DNA of 64,000 nucleotides from Rhodococcoides kyotonense (GTDB lineage Bacteria; Actinomycetota; Actinomycetes; Mycobacteriales; Mycobacteriaceae), in assembly GCF_900188125.1 (NCBI RefSeq), contig NZ_FZOW01000002.1, forward strand, positions 186,001 through 250,000, given 5' to 3'. Every line of letters starts with the position of its first letter. Positions within the stretch are counted from its first letter, which is position 1. The notes under the pieces are model-generated. The model was not told where the DNA came from and searched no databases. It was given only the letters and a program-made list of their open reading frames with translations. Position numbers and translations under genes: made by a program. Shown one piece after another: positions 8,802-17,934 of this stretch.

Positions 8802-10367
8802 GTGACCTCTGCCGAGTTGTCGGTTGACAGTCCAAATCTTCTGGTAGGCAAGCCCGTAGACGAACCCGAAAACGAACCTCGGGAAGAGTGCGGAGTCTTC
8901 GGAGTCTGGGCACCGGGGGAGGATGTGGCCAAGCTCTCGTATTACGGGCTCTATGCACTGCAGCACCGAGGCCAGGAAGCTGCGGGTATCGCGGTGTCCG
9001 ACGGTTCCCAGGTGCTGGTGTTCAAGGACCTCGGCCTCGTCAGTCAGGTCTTCGACGAGCAGACCCTCGGCGCCATGCCGGGGCACGTCGCCGTCGGACA
9101 TTGCCGTTACTCGACCAGTGGGTCTGTGACCTGGGAGAATGCTCAGCCGATCTTCCGTACCACCACTGCGGGCACGGGCATCGCGCTCGGCCACAACGGC
9201 AACCTCGTGAACTTCGCCGAACTGGCATCACGTGCGCGTGACGAAGGCCTGATCAGCGACCGTCTGCAGGGCAACGGCACGTCGGACTCCGATGTCGTCA
9301 CCGCGCTTCTCGCGCACAAGGCCGCCGATCGCACCATCGAGCAGGCTGCGATGGAATTGCTGCCCACGTTGAAGGGCGCGTTCTGCCTGACGTTCATGGA
9401 CGAGCACACGCTGTACGCCGCCCGTGACCCCCACGGCATTCGTCCGCTGTCGCTCGGCCGTCTCGACCGAGGGTGGGTCGTCGCCAGCGAGACTGCAGCG
9501 CTCGACATCGTCGGCGCCGCGTTCGTCCGTGACATCGAACCGGGTGAGCTGCTGGCGATCGACGCCGATGGAGTTCGCTCCTCGCGCTTCGCCGCTCCCG
9601 AGCCCAAGGGCTGCGTGTTCGAGTACGTGTACCTCGCTCGCCCGGACAGTGTCATCGGCGGACGTTCGGTGCACTCGACGCGCGTCGAGATCGGTCGCCG
9701 TCTGGCCGAGGAGCATCCCGCCGAGGGAGACTTGGTCATTCCGGTTCCCGAGTCCGGTACTCCGGCTGCCGTCGGATTCGCGCAGGGTTCAGGCATTCCG
9801 TACGGCCAGGGCCTGATGAAGAACGCCTACGTGGGCCGTACGTTCATCCAGCCGTCGCAGACCATTCGTCAGCTCGGTATTCGGCTGAAGCTCAATCCTC
9901 TCAAAGAGGTCATTCGGGGCAAAAGGCTTGTCGTGGTGGACGACTCGATCGTGCGAGGTAACACCCAGCGTGCGCTCATCCGCATGCTGCGCGAAGCCGG
10001 CGCGCTCGAGATCCACGTCCGTATCGCGTCGCCGCCCGTCCGCTGGCCATGTTTCTACGGTATCGACTTCGCGTCTCCCGCAGAGTTGATCGCCAACGGT
10101 GTCGACGCAGCCGACGGCATTCTCGAGGGAGTGCGTCAGGCAATCGGTGCCGATTCCCTCGGGTACATCTCGACCGAAGGCATGATCGCAGCCTCGGAGC
10201 AGCCGGAATCTCGGCTCTGCACTGCATGTTTCACGGGGAAGTACCCGATCGATCTGCCCGCGGACAACGCACTGGGGAAGCACGTTCTCGAAGGTTTGTT
10301 GGCAACCGCTGCAGGTCAGACGGTGGAGTCCGGCAACGCCAACGTGAGTGCGCTCAGCCGACCGTAG
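8802..10367 (+). CDS. purF: Amidophosphoribosyltransferase
   Basis: PurF catalyses the first committed step of purine synthesis, making phosphoribosylamine from PRPP and glutamine. The N-terminal nucleophile is Cys30 in REECGVFGVW; the preceding 29 residues form a propeptide that is removed, as in Bacillus-type PurF. Glutaminase-domain motifs include GHCRYSTSG and GHNGNLVNF. The phosphoribosyltransferase PRPP loop is VVVDDSIVRGNT (about residues 377-388). The two later cysteine clusters (RWPCFYGIDF and RLCTACFTGKYP) fit the iron-sulfur-containing type. The start GTG 8802 lies eight bases after aaggga. The frame is open upstream to 8688, but that part does not look coding. purM is about 7.5 kb away, separated by an ABC importer and asnB. 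Confidence 0.97.
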   Translation: MTSAELSVDSPNLLVGKPVDEPENEPREECGVFGVWAPGEDVAKLSYYGLYALQHRGQEAAGIAVSDGSQVLVFKDLGLVSQVFDEQTLGAMPGHVAVGHCRYSTSGSVTWENAQPIFRTTTAGTGIALGHNGNLVNFAELASRARDEGLISDRLQGNGTSDSDVVTALLAHKAADRTIEQAAMELLPTLKGAFCLTFMDEHTLYAARDPHGIRPLSLGRLDRGWVVASETAALDIVGAAFVRDIEPGELLAIDADGVRSSRFAAPEPKGCVFEYVYLARPDSVIGGRSVHSTRVEIGRRLAEEHPAEGDLVIPVPESGTPAAVGFAQGSGIPYGQGLMKNAYVGRTFIQPSQTIRQLGIRLKLNPLKEVIRGKRLVVVDDSIVRGNTQRALIRMLREAGALEIHVRIASPPVRWPCFYGIDFASPAELIANGVDAADGILEGVRQAIGADSLGYISTEGMIAASEQPESRLCTACFTGKYPIDLPADNALGKHVLEGLLATAAGQTVESGNANVSALSRP

Positions 10368-10484
10368 GGTATGTAACGGCCTGCGCCGGAAAATATTTCG
10401 TCAGGTTTCCTGTTTGCCACATATTCGAAACAGCTGATCGGTACTGTCCGGAACAATCAAGGACACAACCGAACAGATTGAGGC

Positions 10485-12131
10485 ATGCAGATGATCCTGT
10501 CGCCCGGCAACGGTCGCAGTTCCCAGCAACGTAAGAAGATCGTCGGAGTGGCAGCGATATCCGTTGCCGTTCTGACCCTGGCCGCATGCGGCTCGGGACG
10601 CACCGACGACGGTGCGTCGTCGTCCGGAGACGGCGGCGGCGACACCATCACGGTCGGCACAACCGACCAGGTGACATCGATCGATCCCGCTGGTTCGTAC
10701 GACAACGGCTCGTTCATGATCATGAACCAGGTCTATCCGTTCCTGATGAATTTCGCGCCTGGCAGCTCCGAGCTCGAACCGGATGCGGCCGAGAGCTGTG
10801 ATTTCACGCAGCCGACCGTCTACACCTGTACGTTGAAGGACGATCTGACGTTCGCCAACGGCAACGCGCTGACGAGCGAGAGCGTGAAGTTCTCGTTCGA
10901 CCGTGTAGTCGCGATCAACGATCCCAACGGCCCGGCCTCGCTGCTGACCAACCTCGACAGCATCGCCACGCCGGACGAGAAGACCGTCGAGTTCACACTG
11001 AAGACCCCGAACGATCAGACGTTCCCGCAGATCCTCGCGACGCCCGCGGGCCCGATCGTCGATCAGACGGTGTTCCCCGCCGACGCAGTGCTCGACGACG
11101 CGGCCGTCGTCAGCGGAAAGCCTTTTGCCGGACCGTATTCGATCGGCAGCTACGACAAGAACGCACTCGTCAGCTTCACCGCCAACGGTGACTACAAGGG
11201 CATTCTCGGCGCCCCGGAGACGAAGAACATCTCGCTGAAGTACTACACCAGCTCGGACAATCTGAAGCTCGACATGCAGAACAAGGCGATCGACGTCGCC
11301 TGGCGTTCACTGACTCCGACGGACATCGACTCTCTCGGTGCGGTCGACGGACTGACCGTCCACGAGGGGCCGGGCGGTGAAAGCCGCTACATGGTGTTCA
11401 ACATGAACACCATGCCCGGTGATACTCCCGAGCAGAAGTTGGCCGTACGCAAGGCAATTGCCGCATCCGTCGACCGCCAGGCTCTGTCGGACAGCGTCTA
11501 CAAGGGCACATACACACCGCTGTACTCCGTCGTGCCCGGCAGCCTCGAAGGAGCAACGCCCGCCTTCGGCGACACGTACGGCGAAGTGCCCAACAAGGAC
11601 GAAGCAGCTGGATTCCTCAGTGCCGCAGGCATTGCCACCCCGGTACAGCTGAACCTGCAGTACAACCCCGATCACTACGGTTCGAGCTCGTCGGAGGAAT
11701 ACGCCGCCATCAAGAGCCAGCTCGATGGGACGGGCCTGTTCAACGTGAACCTGCAGTCGACCGAGTGGACGACCTACACCAAAGAGCGTGTCGCCGACGC
11801 GTACCCGGTCTATCAGCTGGGATGGTTCCCGGACTTCCCGGACGCCGACAACTACCTGACGCCGTTCTTCGCACCGGACAACTTCCTGCAGTCGCACTTC
11901 GAGAGCCCGGAGATCACCGCACTGCTCGATCAGGAACGTACGACGGCCGATCCTGCGGCACGCAACGCGATCCTGGAACAGATCCAGACGCTCCTCGCAA
12001 CGAACTACATCCCGACGCTTCCGTTGTTGGAAGGCAAGCAGATCGCCGTCTCGACGGACGAGATCAGCGGCGTCGACGACACTCTCGATGCGTCGTTCAA
12101 GTTCCGTTTCACCCCACTCGCCCGGGGCTGA
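10485..12131 (+). CDS. Peptide-type ABC transporter, substrate-binding lipoprotein
   Basis: This is the extracytoplasmic solute receptor (SBP_bac_5 / DppA-OppA family) of the importer encoded by the next three genes. A lipoprotein signal peptide is visible: basic N-terminus, hydrophobic core, and lipobox LAAC at about residues 32-35, where the cysteine would be lipidated. Residues 50-548 show the usual family features, such as the early DQVTSIDPAGSYDNGS segment and the later YMVFNMNTMPGD. The 548-residue length is normal. Its start ATG 10485 follows a gagg-type ribosome binding site. The substrate is probably a di- or oligopeptide, but nickel and other ligands are known in the family. Confidence 0.9.
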   Translation: MQMILSPGNGRSSQQRKKIVGVAAISVAVLTLAACGSGRTDDGASSSGDGGGDTITVGTTDQVTSIDPAGSYDNGSFMIMNQVYPFLMNFAPGSSELEPDAAESCDFTQPTVYTCTLKDDLTFANGNALTSESVKFSFDRVVAINDPNGPASLLTNLDSIATPDEKTVEFTLKTPNDQTFPQILATPAGPIVDQTVFPADAVLDDAAVVSGKPFAGPYSIGSYDKNALVSFTANGDYKGILGAPETKNISLKYYTSSDNLKLDMQNKAIDVAWRSLTPTDIDSLGAVDGLTVHEGPGGESRYMVFNMNTMPGDTPEQKLAVRKAIAASVDRQALSDSVYKGTYTPLYSVVPGSLEGATPAFGDTYGEVPNKDEAAGFLSAAGIATPVQLNLQYNPDHYGSSSSEEYAAIKSQLDGTGLFNVNLQSTEWTTYTKERVADAYPVYQLGWFPDFPDADNYLTPFFAPDNFLQSHFESPEITALLDQERTTADPAARNAILEQIQTLLATNYIPTLPLLEGKQIAVSTDEISGVDDTLDASFKFRFTPLARG

Positions 12132-12135
12132 CCCG

Positions 12136-13236
12136 GTGTCGACTACCACGCCGGTCGGCGAGGTAGACGGCAGTGCGGAGAAGCAGTCGCAGCAGGTGAG
12201 CGCGCCGTCACGGTACGGCGCGCTCGCCCGCTATCTCGGGATCAGGTTTCTGCTGATCATCCCGACGGCATGGATTCTCGTCACCGTTGTCTTCTTTCTC
12301 ATGCGTGTGATCGGCGATCCGATCACGGCGGCACTCGGTGGCAGGTTGCCCGCCGAGCAGATCGCGCAACGCAAAGCCGAGGCCGGCTACGACCGACCCA
12401 TCCTCATTCAGTACTGGGAGTACCTGCGAGGGTTGCTCACCGGTGATTTCGGCACGTCCGCGACCGACAACCGAGAGATCGCCGACGTCCTCCTCGTGAA
12501 CGGCGCTGCGACACTGGAACTCGCGTTCTGGGCGTTGCTCGTCGCATTCGTGGTCGGGGTGCCGCTCGGATTCTTCGCCGCGACGCATCGCGACCGATTC
12601 GGCGACGCGTCGCTGCGCATCTTCGCGATCCTGGCCTACGCAGCACCCGTCTTCTTCGTCGGCATGCTGCTCAAGCTGCTGTTCGCGGTGAGGCTGGGGT
12701 GGTTGCCAGTGGCCGGACGCGCGAGCACCAATGTCGAACTCGCGCTGCAGAACGTCTCACCCAAGACCAACATTCTGCTGATCGACTCGATTTTGTACGG
12801 CGAACCCGCGTACACCGGTGACGTGCTGAAACATGCCGTGCTGCCCGCGGTGGCTCTCGGATTGCTCACTGCCGGAGTCTTTCTCAGGCTCGTTCGCGTC
12901 AACCTGCTGCAGACCTTGCAGTCCGGCTACGTCGAGGCCGCGCGAGCACGCGGCGTCAGGAGCCGAACTGTCACACTGCGACATGCGTTCCGAAACGCGA
13001 TGATTCCTATCGTCACGGTCATGGGACTACAGATCGCAACGTTGCTCGGAGGTGCTGTGCTGACCGAGACGACGTTCGAGTGGAAAGGACTCGGGTACGA
13101 GCTCGCGCACTATCTCAGCGCGCGAGACTTCGTAGCAGTACAGGGAATCGTGACGTTCCTGGCTTTGGTGGTGGCAGTCGTCAGCTTCTTCACCGACGCC
13201 ATCGTCGCACTCATCGACCCGAGAGTGAGGTTCTGA
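12136..13236 (+). CDS. ABC transporter permease (DppB type)
   Basis: This is the first inner-membrane permease of the importer, 366 residues. A cytoplasmic tail of about 40 residues precedes the first helix (FLLIIPTAWILVTVVFFLMRVI). The EAA-loop that docks to the ATPase is GYVEAARARGVRSRTVTLRHAFRNAMIP, which is typical of the DppB subfamily. Six membrane helices can be counted. The start is GTG 12136, four bases after the stop of the binding-protein gene; the frame remains open upstream but only inside that gene. The stop codon overlaps the start of the second permease, so the operon is translationally coupled. Confidence 0.92.
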   Translation: MSTTTPVGEVDGSAEKQSQQVSAPSRYGALARYLGIRFLLIIPTAWILVTVVFFLMRVIGDPITAALGGRLPAEQIAQRKAEAGYDRPILIQYWEYLRGLLTGDFGTSATDNREIADVLLVNGAATLELAFWALLVAFVVGVPLGFFAATHRDRFGDASLRIFAILAYAAPVFFVGMLLKLLFAVRLGWLPVAGRASTNVELALQNVSPKTNILLIDSILYGEPAYTGDVLKHAVLPAVALGLLTAGVFLRLVRVNLLQTLQSGYVEAARARGVRSRTVTLRHAFRNAMIPIVTVMGLQIATLLGGAVLTETTFEWKGLGYELAHYLSARDFVAVQGIVTFLALVVAVVSFFTDAIVALIDPRVRF

Positions 13237-14195
13237 TGAGCACCGAAGTGGTACTGAGCGAGGTCGACAGCGCCCGACCGCATCGACGCGGATTCCCCGG
13301 AGTTGCCTTCGTACGCTCGACGTCAGGAGTGCAACGGGCAACGTTGGTCGTCGGGCTCGTTCTGATGGCGATGTTCCTCCTCGCCGCGGTGTTCGCGCCG
13401 CTGCTCGCCCCGTACGGGTTCTCGCAGACCAGCGACGGCGGTACCGAGTTCGCACGGCAGGCCGCACCGTCGGCGCAACACTGGTTCGGCACATCGGTGC
13501 GCGGCGAAGACGTCCTCTCGCGCGTGATCTACGGTGTCAGAACGGCGTTGATGGTCATCGCGAGTTCGTTGATCCTGTCCATCGCGATCGGCGTGCCGCT
13601 CGGATTGGCGTCGGGATACATCGGTCGGTGGTTCGACCGAGTGCTCGTGTTGTTCATGGACGCGATGTACGCATTCCCGTCGCTGCTGCTCGCCGTCGTC
13701 ATCTCGATCGTCGTGGCGGGAGGGCAATCGAGCAGCTTCGGCGGAATCGCCTCTGCCGCCATCGCGATCACGGCGATCTTCGTGCCGCAGTACTTTCGCG
13801 TCGTACGCAATGCGACGGTGGCGGTCAAGACGGAACCGTACGTCGACGCAGCCCGCGTGACGGGGGCGAGCACCGTCCGAATCCTGTTCCGACACATCCT
13901 GTCCAACGTGATCCAGACTCTGCCGGTCATCATCACGTTGAACGCTGCCGAAGCGATCCTGACTCTCGCGGGACTCGGATTTCTCGGGTTCGGCATCGAA
14001 CCGACGTCGGCGGCGGAATGGGGTTACGACATCAACAAGGCACTACCGGACATCTCGAACGGCATCTGGTGGACGTCGGTGTTCCCCGGCCTCGGCATCG
14101 TGCTGATCGTTCTCGGCATGACGATGGTCGGCGAAAGCGCAAGCGAGACCATGAATCCGCTTCTCCGTACCCGTAAGAAGAGGGTGAAGGCATGA
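13236..14195 (+). CDS. ABC transporter permease (DppC type)
   Basis: This second permease has 319 residues. The N-terminal OppC-like segment (residues about 25-50) with LVVGLVLMAMFLLAAVFAPLLAPYGF is followed by five further helices. The EAA-loop reads YVDAARVTGASTVRILFRHILSNVI. GTSVRGEDVLSRVIYG is the usual DppC signature after the first periplasmic stretch. The start ATG at 13236 shares a base with the stop codon of the upstream permease, and its own stop overlaps the ATG of the ATPase gene. It forms a heterodimeric channel with the 12136 product. Confidence 0.93.
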   Translation: MSTEVVLSEVDSARPHRRGFPGVAFVRSTSGVQRATLVVGLVLMAMFLLAAVFAPLLAPYGFSQTSDGGTEFARQAAPSAQHWFGTSVRGEDVLSRVIYGVRTALMVIASSLILSIAIGVPLGLASGYIGRWFDRVLVLFMDAMYAFPSLLLAVVISIVVAGGQSSSFGGIASAAIAITAIFVPQYFRVVRNATVAVKTEPYVDAARVTGASTVRILFRHILSNVIQTLPVIITLNAAEAILTLAGLGFLGFGIEPTSAAEWGYDINKALPDISNGIWWTSVFPGLGIVLIVLGMTMVGESASETMNPLLRTRKKRVKA

Positions 14196-15790
14196 GCGCA
14201 CTGTCCCTGGACGGACTGTCGGTGACATTCGCGACCGACAGTGGTGACGTCGACGCAGTCAAGTCGGTGTCGTTCGAGGTGCAGGCCGGTGAGGTGCTTG
14301 CCGTCGTCGGGGAGTCCGGATCGGGTAAGTCCGTCAGTGTCCGCTCGGCGATCGGGTTGCTGCCGGACACCGCGCACGTATCCGGCAGCGTCGTCCTCGG
14401 CGGAACCGAGGTGACGGCGTTGAACGATACTGCGTGGGAAAAGCTTCGGGGCGAGAAGATCTCGATGATCTTCCAGGAACCCGGCAGTGCGCTGGACCCC
14501 TTGTTCACCATAGGATTTCAGATCGTCGAAGCCTTGCGTGCTCACCCGCGTGAGGGAGGTAAGCGGCTGGACAAGAAGGCCGCGAAAGCGCGCGCGATCG
14601 AGTTGCTCACCATGGTCGGATTGCCCAGTCCCGAAAAACGATTCGGGTACTATCCGCACGAACTGTCGGGTGGGCAGAAGCAGCGCGTCATGATCGCGAT
14701 CGCAATCTCGTGCGAGGCCAAGGTGATCATCGCCGACGAACCGACCACCGCCCTCGATGTCACCGTGCAGGCCGAGATCCTCGACCTGCTGAGGGATCTC
14801 AAAGACCGCCTTGGCTGTGCGATCGTACTCATCACCCACAGCATGGGTGTGGTGTCCACCCTCGCCGACCGAGTCGTGGTGATGAACCAGGGCAGGGTCG
14901 TCGAGGAAGCGCCGGTGCGGGAACTCTTCGATTCTCCGAAGGAGGAGTACACGAAGAAGCTCCTCGCCGCGGTTCCGAAGCTTTCACCCGCTGCCTCCGA
15001 CAAATTCGTCGACACGGAAGGCGAGGCAGTACTCGAGGTCGTCGACCTCGTCGTGCAGTTCGCGGGTGGCGTGGGGGCCGGGGCGTTTCGCGCAGTCGAC
15101 AACGTCTCGTTCCGGATTCATCGCGGCGAGACACTGGGACTCGTCGGCGAATCGGGCTCGGGAAAATCCACCATCGGCAGATGTGTTGCAGCACTGCAGA
15201 AGCCGACGAGTGGAACCGTCACGGTGATGGGGCAGGAGATCTCCGGTCTGTCGCAGCGTGCACTTCGCCCGTTGCGCAAGCGATTCGGGTTCGTTTTCCA
15301 GGACCCGGCGACGTCACTCAACCCGCGCTTGACCGTCGGGCAATGCATCGCGGAACCGATGGTGGTGCACAAGTACGGAAACAGCGACGCCATCGCGGCA
15401 AGGACCAAAGAACTGCTCGACGCGGTGCAACTGCCGTCGGGCACCGAGAAGCGCTACCCGCACGAGCTGTCCGGCGGGCAGCGTCAACGCATCAGTTTGG
15501 CTCGCGCGTTGACGCTGCAGCCGGATCTCGTTGTCGCCGACGAACCGACGTCGGCGCTCGACGTGTCCGTACAGGCTGCGGTGCTCGATCTGTTCGAGGG
15601 CCTGCAACAGGAGTTCGGCTTCGCGTGCCTGTTCATCAGCCACGATCTCGCCGTCGTCGATCGGGTGTCGCATCAGGTCGCGGTGCTCAAGGACGGCGGG
15701 CTCGTCGAGATGGGGACGCCGTGGAAGATCCTCCGGTCCCCGGAGGAGGAGTACACGAAACGGCTGCTCGCGGCGATCCCGACCGTCTAG
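14192..15790 (+). CDS. ABC transporter ATPase with two fused nucleotide-binding domains (DppD-DppF type)
   Basis: One 532-residue chain carries two complete ABC domains, so a single protein replaces the usual DppD/DppF pair. The first domain has Walker A GESGSGKSVS (about residues 43-52), signature LSGGQKQR and Walker B VIIADEPTTALD. The second has Walker A GESGSGKSTIGR (about 320), signature LSGGQRQR and Walker B LVVADEPTSALD. Such fusions are common in actinobacteria and proteobacteria. The ATG overlaps the TGA of the DppC-type permease gene, which completes a four-gene operon. A palindromic repeat and a convergent gene (asnB) follow directly, so transcription likely ends there. Confidence 0.94.
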   Translation: MSALSLDGLSVTFATDSGDVDAVKSVSFEVQAGEVLAVVGESGSGKSVSVRSAIGLLPDTAHVSGSVVLGGTEVTALNDTAWEKLRGEKISMIFQEPGSALDPLFTIGFQIVEALRAHPREGGKRLDKKAAKARAIELLTMVGLPSPEKRFGYYPHELSGGQKQRVMIAIAISCEAKVIIADEPTTALDVTVQAEILDLLRDLKDRLGCAIVLITHSMGVVSTLADRVVVMNQGRVVEEAPVRELFDSPKEEYTKKLLAAVPKLSPAASDKFVDTEGEAVLEVVDLVVQFAGGVGAGAFRAVDNVSFRIHRGETLGLVGESGSGKSTIGRCVAALQKPTSGTVTVMGQEISGLSQRALRPLRKRFGFVFQDPATSLNPRLTVGQCIAEPMVVHKYGNSDAIAARTKELLDAVQLPSGTEKRYPHELSGGQRQRISLARALTLQPDLVVADEPTSALDVSVQAAVLDLFEGLQQEFGFACLFISHDLAVVDRVSHQVAVLKDGGLVEMGTPWKILRSPEEEYTKRLLAAIPTV

Positions 15791-15792
15791 GC

Positions 15793-15850
15793 CATGTGCA
15801 CGGAAATACATAGGCCACTATGTATTTCCGTGCACGTGCGACGAAGTCGC
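15793..15850. repeat. Palindromic extragenic repeat, 3' side of asnB
   Basis: An uninterrupted 18-bp inverted repeat (15796-15813 with 15818-15835, loop GCCA) is followed by a second small hairpin GCGAC-GAA-GTCGC (15838-15850). It lies between the convergent ABC ATPase gene and asnB, where it can act as a bidirectional terminator. The same tail (GTGCGACGAAGTCGCCT) occurs beside the repeat at 17754 on the other side of asnB. Confidence 0.75.
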
Positions 15851-17668
15851 CTACAGGGACAGCGTGTGATCCGCCAGCCAGGAATTGATCCCGACGACGC
15901 GTTCCGCCGCGTGCCGCGCGTGCGGGTCGTCCTGCGCCCCGAGGATCTTCTCGACGCCGGTGCGGTCGAGCAGCGCGCTGATCGGAGCGTTCGAGTCGTC
16001 GAGTACCGAACCGAGCTCCTGCAGAATGGTCTTCGAGTACTGCGGATCCTGTGTGCTCGGGTACGGGCTCTTGACGCGTTGCACGACGGACTCCGGAAGC
16101 AGATCCTTCGTTGCCGCGCGCAGAAGGCTCTTCTCCCTGCCGTCGAATGTCTTGAACGCCCACGGGGTTCCGAACACGTACTGCACCAGTCGGTGATCGC
16201 AGAACGGCACACGAACCTCGAGTCCGACGGCCATGCTCATCCGGTCCTTGCGTTCGAGCAGTAGCGGCAGGAAGCGCGTCAGGTACAGGTAGGAGATCTG
16301 CCGCATCCGTGCTTCGAGGCCGACATCACCGGGCCGAGTGGGTACTTCGGCGAGAGCGCGACGGTACTGGTCGTCGTAGTAACCCTCCATGTCGAGCTGG
16401 CGCTGGACATCGTGCGAGAACGGCGACGTCGAATCGCGGCCCTGTGCCATCGAGCCGGCGAGCCATGGGAAGGTTTCGGCTGCAACGACTTTCGGATCGT
16501 GGAAGTCAGCGTAGCCGCCGAACACCTCGTCGGCGGACTCACCCGACAATGCGACGGTCGACTGTTCGCGAACTGCCTTGAACAGCAGGTAGAGCGACGT
16601 GTCCATGTCGCCGAGGCCCGGGTAGTCGCGCGCAGCGAGAACGGCGGCACGGTGCGCGGGTTCGAGGAGGTCGTCGTTACTCAGCACGATGTCGCGGTGA
16701 TCCGCTGCGACATGTCGAGCGACGTCCTTCACGAATTGGGTGTCGGGTGCATCGCGCAGACCGTCGGCGACGAAGTTGTCTGCGTACCCGACGAAGTCGA
16801 CCGCGAAGGACCTGACTGCGCCCTTGCCTGCCGCCGAGAGTTGCTGTGCGGCAAGCGCGGTGAGCGCAGAGGAGTCGAGGCCGCCGGACAGCAGAGTGCA
16901 CAGCGGGACGTCGGCGATGAGCTGGCGAGAAGCCGTGTCGTTCAACAACTCCCGCACGGTCGCGATCGTGGTGTCGAGATCGTCGGTGTGCTCGTGGTCG
17001 TCGAGACCCCAGTATCTGGTCTCCTGCAGCCCCTGCTTGGTGACGCGCACGACATGGCCCGGCGGGACCTCTTTCATGCCGTCGAACACGGCGTTCGACG
17101 GATCCGCCACGAAGCCGAGCAGCCGTCGTAGTCCGTCGATCCCTACGTTCCGCGATGCGAGGGGATTGGCAAGTATCGCTTTCGGTTCGGAACCGAACAC
17201 GACGCCGTCCTCGGTCTCCAGGTAGTACAGCGGCTTGACGCCCAGGCGGTCACGGACGAGGAGAAGCTCCTCGGTGCGCGAGTCCCACAGGGCGTACGCG
17301 AACATTCCGTTGAGCTGCTCGACGGCTCCCTGTCCCCATTCCTCGTGCGCATGCAGGACGACCTCGGTGTCGCTGCTGGTCCGAAAGGTGTTCGTCAGTG
17401 TTCCTCGGAGTTCGCGAAAGTTGTAGGTTTCTCCGCTGTAGACGATGACGGCCTCGGTGCCGTCGGGCCTGGTCGACGTCATGGGCTGGTGGCCGCCCGG
17501 GATGTCGATGATCGCGAGTCGTCGATGTCCCAGCGCCGCATGCTGCGACGTCCACAGACCTTCGTCGTCGGGCCCGCGCTTGTCCATGGTGTCCGTCATT
17601 GCCTGCAGCGTTGCCTTCTCGCTGCGCAGGTCGCGTCCGTAGGACACCCATCCGGTGATTCCGCACAT
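15851..17668 (-). CDS. asnB: Asparagine synthetase (glutamine-hydrolysing)
   Basis: AsnB makes asparagine from aspartate, glutamine and ATP. The start at 17668 is fixed by chemistry: the mature protein must begin with the nucleophile Cys2 in MCGITGW. A good ribosome binding site (gggaggcaac) precedes this ATG. The glutaminase domain shows RGPDDEG and GHRRLAIID (residues about 32-55). The synthetase domain has the pyrophosphate loop SGGLDSS (261-267). The 605-residue length is normal. It runs opposite to its neighbours, between the ABC importer and purM, and related palindromic repeats flank it on both sides. That arrangement suggests it was inserted as a unit. A possible GlnR-type site lies about 50-65 bp upstream. 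Confidence 0.95.
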   Translation of the reverse strand: MCGITGWVSYGRDLRSEKATLQAMTDTMDKRGPDDEGLWTSQHAALGHRRLAIIDIPGGHQPMTSTRPDGTEAVIVYSGETYNFRELRGTLTNTFRTSSDTEVVLHAHEEWGQGAVEQLNGMFAYALWDSRTEELLLVRDRLGVKPLYYLETEDGVVFGSEPKAILANPLASRNVGIDGLRRLLGFVADPSNAVFDGMKEVPPGHVVRVTKQGLQETRYWGLDDHEHTDDLDTTIATVRELLNDTASRQLIADVPLCTLLSGGLDSSALTALAAQQLSAAGKGAVRSFAVDFVGYADNFVADGLRDAPDTQFVKDVARHVAADHRDIVLSNDDLLEPAHRAAVLAARDYPGLGDMDTSLYLLFKAVREQSTVALSGESADEVFGGYADFHDPKVVAAETFPWLAGSMAQGRDSTSPFSHDVQRQLDMEGYYDDQYRRALAEVPTRPGDVGLEARMRQISYLYLTRFLPLLLERKDRMSMAVGLEVRVPFCDHRLVQYVFGTPWAFKTFDGREKSLLRAATKDLLPESVVQRVKSPYPSTQDPQYSKTILQELGSVLDDSNAPISALLDRTGVEKILGAQDDPHARHAAERVVGINSWLADHTLSL

Positions 17669-17753
17669 GTTGCCTCCCTCGATCGTGGTCCCCCGACCGA
17701 CAAGTCGATGCAACTAGAACGTTACGCGAACTAACTAAATCTGGAAACAACCC

Positions 17754-17851
17754 CATGTGCGCGAAAATGCATAGCGGGACAGGAGCGTAGCCAGCGAAGC
17801 GATCAGAAGGCGTTGTGTATTTTCACGCACGTGCGACGAAGTCGCCTGTCC
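17754..17851. repeat. Palindromic extragenic repeat, 5' side of asnB
   Basis: Arms at 17757-17771 and 17816-17830 pair over 15 bp with two wobble positions and enclose a loop of about 44 nt. The right arm is followed by GCGAC-GAA-GTCGC (17833-17845). The loop motif GGACAGG (17777-17783) is complementary to CCTGTCC (17845-17851), so a more complex fold is possible. It is clearly related to the 15793 repeat, including an identical tail. Confidence 0.7.
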
Positions 17852-17934
17852 AGCGGCTAGTCGCCTCCGGTACCGTTAGAGCGCAATTGCGCGCGCATAT
17901 CGCGCAACGATCACGAGTACAAGGCTGGAGCCGC

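Noticed and set aside
15793..17851. Insertion sequence or composite transposon around asnB
   Set aside because: No transposase is present and the palindromes do not form terminal inverted repeats with target duplications.
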